A stretch of 8,055 nt of DNA, taken from contig JACCQX010000080.1 of NCBI GenBank assembly GCA_013813905.1, forward strand, positions 1 through 8,055. The letters run 5' to 3'. This document shows, one piece after another, positions 4,863 to 8,055 of the stretch. This DNA comes from Chloroflexota bacterium (GTDB lineage: Bacteria; Chloroflexota; Limnocylindria; Limnocylindrales; CSP1-4). Under the pieces are notes generated by a model. That model saw nothing but the letters and a program-made list of their open reading frames with translations. It was not told the origin of the DNA and searched no databases. Numbering within the stretch: the first letter of the stretch is position 1; each line of letters begins with the position of its first letter. The translations under genes and the position numbers were made by a program.

Positions 4863-6109
4863 GTGCTCTCAGCTCTCCGGTCTCGGCAGCCGAGGTGGCA
4901 GCTGTCCGCCGCCCGGTCGATGAGGCGTCCCTCCTGCCGCCGCGCGTCTTCCACGATCCGGAAGTCTTCACCTACGAGCAGGAGGCGTGGTTTGCACGCT
5001 CCTGGGTATGCGTCGGGCGCGAGGAGGACGCCGCGGATGCGGGGACCTATCTCCTGGCCACCATCGCCGGGGAGGGCGTGATCGTGGTGCGCGGGCGTGA
5101 CGGGCAGCTGCGTGCCTTTCACAACGTGTGCCGTCACCGCGGTTCGCTGCTGGTCACGGAACCGGTCGGTCAGCAGGTCCGCTTCCAGTGCCCGTACCAT
5201 GCCTGGACCTACGAGCTCGACGGCCGGCTGCGGCGTGCCAAGCACACTGATGCCCTGATCGATTTCTCCCTGGACGACCACGGCCTCCTCCCGGTCGACT
5301 TGCAGGTCTGGGATGGCTTCATCTTCGTGACGCTCGAGCCGAGCGGGACCTCACTCAGCGACCAGTTGACGGACCTGCCCGGACACGTGGCCCGCTTCGC
5401 GATGAAGGATCTTCGCCGAGCGAGACGCATCGAGTACGAGGTCGGCGCCAACTGGAAGGTCATCGCCGAGAACTACTCGGAGTGCTACCACTGCCCCGGT
5501 GTCCATCCCCAGCTGAATCGATTGACGCCCTATGACCAGGGTCGCAACCTGGAGTCGAACGGCCCGTGGGCGGGCGGCTGGATGGAGCTGGTGGGTGACG
5601 CTGACACGATGTCCACCGACGGTGCGACGCACGGCCGGCCGCCGCTGTCAGGCCTCTCCCCGGAGGATGAACGCCGCATCTACTACTTCGTGCTCTGGCC
5701 CAACCTCCTGCTGAGCCTCCATCCCGACTACGTCATGACCCACCAGGTCTGGCCGCTGGACGCGGAGCGCTCACGGGTGGTGTGCGAGTGGCTCTTCCAT
5801 CCCGAGACGATGGCGCGGGCCGACTTCGACCCCTCCGACGCGGTCGACTTCTGGGACCTCACCAACCGCCAGGACTGGCGCGTCTGCGAGCTGCAGCAGC
5901 AGGGCACCCGCTCACGGGCCTATGTCCCGGGCCGCTACGCGCTCATGGAGGACATGGTCCACGCCTTCGACCTGATGGTGGCCGACCGCTACGCCGACGA
6001 CGGGGTCGTGTCCCGGTTCGCGCCTCGCCACGACAAGTGGCGCAGTGACGCGCACCGTCAGGCCGGGAAGGCCACCTCGATCGTGGCGCCGCGTAGTCGC
6101 ACGGGGTAG
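4859..6109 (+). CDS. Rieske non-heme iron oxygenase, alpha subunit
   Basis: A 416-aa oxygenase component that takes electrons through a Rieske [2Fe-2S] cluster to a mononuclear iron that activates O2. Cluster ligands are Cys91, His93, Cys111 and His114 (CRHRG and CPYHAW). The catalytic domain has NWKVIAENYSECYHCPGVHP (198-217), with His211 and His216 as iron ligands; Asp333 or Asp339 in the FWDLTNRQDW stretch should be the third. The residue bridging the two centres is Glu208 (ECYH), not the Asp of ring dioxygenases such as NDO. Glutamate there is known from carnitine oxygenase CntA. With YYFVLWPNLLLSLHPDYVM (275-293) this suggests a demethylase or monooxygenase acting on quaternary amines or a similar small substrate rather than an aromatic ring. 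ATG at 4859 overlaps the ArsC-like stop (ATGA). The 3' end overlaps the opposing ferredoxin gene. No reductase is in view. Confidence 0.9.
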   Translation: MSALSSPVSAAEVAAVRRPVDEASLLPPRVFHDPEVFTYEQEAWFARSWVCVGREEDAADAGTYLLATIAGEGVIVVRGRDGQLRAFHNVCRHRGSLLVTEPVGQQVRFQCPYHAWTYELDGRLRRAKHTDALIDFSLDDHGLLPVDLQVWDGFIFVTLEPSGTSLSDQLTDLPGHVARFAMKDLRRARRIEYEVGANWKVIAENYSECYHCPGVHPQLNRLTPYDQGRNLESNGPWAGGWMELVGDADTMSTDGATHGRPPLSGLSPEDERRIYYFVLWPNLLLSLHPDYVMTHQVWPLDAERSRVVCEWLFHPETMARADFDPSDAVDFWDLTNRQDWRVCELQQQGTRSRAYVPGRYALMEDMVHAFDLMVADRYADDGVVSRFAPRHDKWRSDAHRQAGKATSIVAPRSRTG

Positions 6110-6540
6110 TAGCGCAGGCGCCGCACGCGCGTGGCTGCCCTGGCCCGCGCCTTGTCATCGCTCGGCTCCGGCTTGGCAGGCGCGCCCGGCGGCGACCAGG
6201 GAGCCCGATAGACGCCGTCGGCGTCGAGTCCGCCGGTCGTGGGAAAGCGCACCACCGCGCCCGTGCGCAGATCGAAACGGCCCTTGTGGAGCGGACACTC
6301 CACCTCGCAACCATCGAGGCCACCGACCGACAGCGGTGCTGCCATGTGCGGGCAGCGGTCGTCCGTCACGACCAGCCCCAGGTCGGTATGGACGAGCAGC
6401 AGGTCCAGATCACCATGCGTCACCCGCAGCATCCGGCCGGGCGGCACCTCGTCGATGGAGGCGACCGCCTCGAAGAGGGCCTCCGAAGCGCCCGGCGCCA
6501 GCAGGCCGCTCGGGATGGGCAGGATCCCTGGTCCTGTCAC
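6058..6540 (-). CDS. Rieske [2Fe-2S] ferredoxin-like protein
   Basis: About 160 aa. The single domain has the Rieske motif CPHMAAPLS...VECPLHKGRFDL, with ligands Cys63, His65, Cys82 and His85 counted from GTG at 6540. FEAVASIDEVPPGRMLRV (about 23-40) is the usual first strand pair of ferredoxin-type Rieske proteins that deliver electrons to oxygenases. It is longer than the common size of about 105 residues: it has about 20 extra N-terminal residues and a Pro/Ala/charged insertion (about 115-140) before the last strand, YYPVRLRGATIEVAF. GTG at 6540 is the best start, 25 bases after the exporter stop, although no strong ribosome-binding site is seen; codons further up are shadow of the exporter. 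It probably shares a transcript with the exporter. The convergent oxygenase is a plausible electron acceptor, which is inferred. Confidence 0.85.
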   Translation of the reverse strand: MTGPGILPIPSGLLAPGASEALFEAVASIDEVPPGRMLRVTHGDLDLLLVHTDLGLVVTDDRCPHMAAPLSVGGLDGCEVECPLHKGRFDLRTGAVVRFPTTGGLDADGVYRAPWSPPGAPAKPEPSDDKARARAATRVRRLRYYPVRLRGATIEVAFPA

Positions 6541-6565
6541 GTGAGCAGCCAGATCAGCGGTTCCG

Positions 6566-8055
6566 TCACGCCGTAAGGGTAGCCGCACGCTGGGGCATCT
6601 CCGCGCGTCCACGCAGCGGCTGCTCGCGGATGACCAGCGTGGCACCGATGGCCGCGATGGTGGCCAGCACGCCCAGCCAGAATGTCTCCGCCACGGCGAG
6701 GGAGAAGGCCTGGTGGATGGCCTCGACCACGGCCGGCAGGAAGGGCTCCACCATCGACCGGACCGCTTCTGGGACCGCCGCCAGGATGCGTGCGCCGAGG
6801 TCGCCCACCCCCGCCAGATCGTCCTGGTCCAGGTTCCGCCCGGCAGCCAGCTCCGAAAGCGCCGCGACGCGGTCGGGCGGCAGGCCTGCCTCGAGCAAGC
6901 GGCCCTGCAGCTGACGGGGCGCCTCCGCGCTGAGCGTCGTGCCGAAGATCGTGCCTGCGATGGCCAGTCCCACGGTGCCGCCTACCTGGCGGAAGAAGGT
7001 CAGGTTGCTCGTCGCCACGCCCAGGCGGTCGATGGGCACCGCGTTCTGGACCACGATGGTGTAGACCGCCAGGGTCGGTCCGATGCCCACGCCGGTCAGG
7101 AACATCCAGGCCCACAGCACGGGCAGCTGCGTGTCGGCGCGGAGGCCTGTGGTGAGCCACAGCCCACCGCCCAGGCAGATGAGCGCGCCCAGCAGGATGC
7201 CCTTGTATCGACCGGTACGGCTGACCAGCGCGCCAGAGACGATGGAGCTGAAGATGAGGCCGGCCAGCAGCGGCAGGACCTGGTACCCGGACTCCGTCGC
7301 GCTCGAGCCGTTGACCACCTGGAACCAGCGCGGCAGGAAGATGATCGCCGCGAAGAATCCGAAGGAGGCCAGGAAGACCGCCGCCATGGAGCCCGCGTAG
7401 GTTCGTTCGCGGAAGAGCTTGAGGGGCACGATGGGCTCTGCCGCCCGCGACTCCACCCACAGGAACACGAGGCCGATGGCCAGACCCAGCCCGATCAGCC
7501 CGCCCACCCACGGGTCGAGCCAGTCGAGCGTCTGCTTGTTGGTCAGGCCCACCAGGATGGGGATCAATGCGGCCGAGAAGAGGAACACGCCCGCGTAGTC
7601 GATCCGGCGGCTGACGCCGTCCGGCCGGCCACCCGGCAGCAAGCGCCAGATGATGGCCATGGCCACGGCGCCGATGGGCAGGTTGACGAAGAAGACCCAG
7701 TGCCAGCCGATGGTGTCAGTCAGCAGGCCGCCCAGGGCCGGCCCGATGAGCGCGGAGAGGCCGAACACCGCGCCGAAGAGCCCCTGGTATCGGCCACGTT
7801 CCTGCGGTGTGAAGAGGTCGCCGATGACCGCCAGGGCGATGGGGAAGATGGCTCCCGCGCCCAGTCCCTGGATACCGCGGAAGAGGATGAGCTGGAACAT
7901 GTCGCCCGACAGGCCCGAGAGGAAGGAACCGACCAGGAAGAGACCCACGCCGATGGTCAGCAGCGGCCGGCGCCCGAACTGGTCGGAGAGCTTGCCGTAG
8001 ACCGGCCCCGTGATGGTGGCCGTGAGCAGGTAGATGGTCACCACCCAGGTGTAGA
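6566..8055 (-). CDS. MFS transporter, DHA2 (EmrB/QacA) type, 5' end outside window
   Basis: A proton-coupled multidrug-type exporter of the inner membrane with 14 expected helices. The visible frame continues to the window edge: before the GTG at 8044 the codons read YTW, giving YTWVVTIYLL, the hallmark end of helix 1-2 in DHA2 proteins. The first helix therefore lies beyond 8055, and the GTG is internal. Motif A is GKLSDQFGRR (17-26 from that GTG) and the antiporter motif C is GAVFGLSALIGPALGG (91-106), followed by GWHWVFFVNLPIG. The later section with FLPRWFQVVNGSSATESGYQ also fits the family. It ends in a short soluble tail, GRAEMPQRAATLTA. The gene lies upstream of the Rieske ferredoxin on the same strand. 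The substrate cannot be predicted from sequence. Confidence 0.93.
   Translation of the reverse strand, partial: YTWVVTIYLLTATITGPVYGKLSDQFGRRPLLTIGVGLFLVGSFLSGLSGDMFQLILFRGIQGLGAGAIFPIALAVIGDLFTPQERGRYQGLFGAVFGLSALIGPALGGLLTDTIGWHWVFFVNLPIGAVAMAIIWRLLPGGRPDGVSRRIDYAGVFLFSAALIPILVGLTNKQTLDWLDPWVGGLIGLGLAIGLVFLWVESRAAEPIVPLKLFRERTYAGSMAAVFLASFGFFAAIIFLPRWFQVVNGSSATESGYQVLPLLAGLIFSSIVSGALVSRTGRYKGILLGALICLGGGLWLTTGLRADTQLPVLWAWMFLTGVGIGPTLAVYTIVVQNAVPIDRLGVATSNLTFFRQVGGTVGLAIAGTIFGTTLSAEAPRQLQGRLLEAGLPPDRVAALSELAAGRNLDQDDLAGVGDLGARILAAVPEAVRSMVEPFLPAVVEAIHQAFSLAVAETFWLGVLATIAAIGATLVIREQPLRGRAEMPQRAATLTA

Noticed and set aside
6045..6914. Plus-strand open frames opposite the ferredoxin and exporter
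   Set aside because: Low-complexity Arg/Pro/Ser translations with no domain; the opposite strand has clear Rieske and MFS motifs.
6537..7511. Minus-strand 324-aa open frame whose TGA overlaps the ferredoxin GTG
   Set aside because: It is a shadow of the exporter gene, so the apparent GTGA overlap at 6540-6537 is coincidental; the exporter stops at 6566.
8042..8044. GTG at 8044 as the exporter start
   Set aside because: The upstream codons YTW continue the conserved DHA2 motif, so the gene runs past the window edge.

Overview
The window is GC-rich, densely packed bacterial DNA. Genes overlap by four bases at several junctions, and one start codon depends on a clear Shine-Dalgarno site. An F420-type luciferase-like oxidoreductase, an actinobacterial-style AlkA and a CopC-type signal sequence point to Actinomycetota or a high-GC Chloroflexota lineage. 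This is inferred from protein character; no marker gene is present.

Left block (43-3923, minus strand): one probable operon read from a divergent control region near 4050. The order is luciferase-like F420-dependent oxidoreductase, exodeoxyribonuclease III, a truncated copC-like start, a multi-pass membrane protein of unknown function, and an AlkA-type DNA-3-methyladenine glycosylase. Junctions are a 9-base gap, an ATGA overlap, an out-of-frame breakpoint and a GTGA overlap. The two repair enzymes are consecutive steps of base excision repair: AlkA makes abasic sites and ExoIII cuts them. The copC part looks damaged: its signal peptide and first strand run out of frame into the membrane-protein gene, whose own start is poorly supported.

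Control region (3924-4131): holds a good minus-strand promoter candidate, a perfect 7-bp inverted repeat just downstream of it, phased CGTAT repeats, and one ribosome-binding site facing each way.

Middle block (4132-6109, plus strand): a 112-aa basic protein of unknown function, an ArsC/Spx-fold protein without the catalytic cysteine and probably starting at CTG, and a Rieske non-heme iron oxygenase alpha subunit. The junctions are CTGA and ATGA overlaps, so the three are probably translated together. The oxygenase carries glutamate at the bridge position between its two metal centres, as in carnitine and betaine oxygenases.

Right block (6058-8055, minus strand): a DHA2-type MFS exporter, cut by the window edge, followed 25 bases later by a Rieske ferredoxin-like protein. 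Its 3' end overlaps the oxygenase gene by 52 bp. The ferredoxin could supply electrons to the oxygenase, but no reductase is visible. I see no RNA gene, CRISPR array or insertion sequence, and no gene-free stretch over 300 bases. I did not find a clearly new multi-gene system. The best candidates for something undescribed are the three-gene oxygenase operon and the broken copC/membrane-protein junction.
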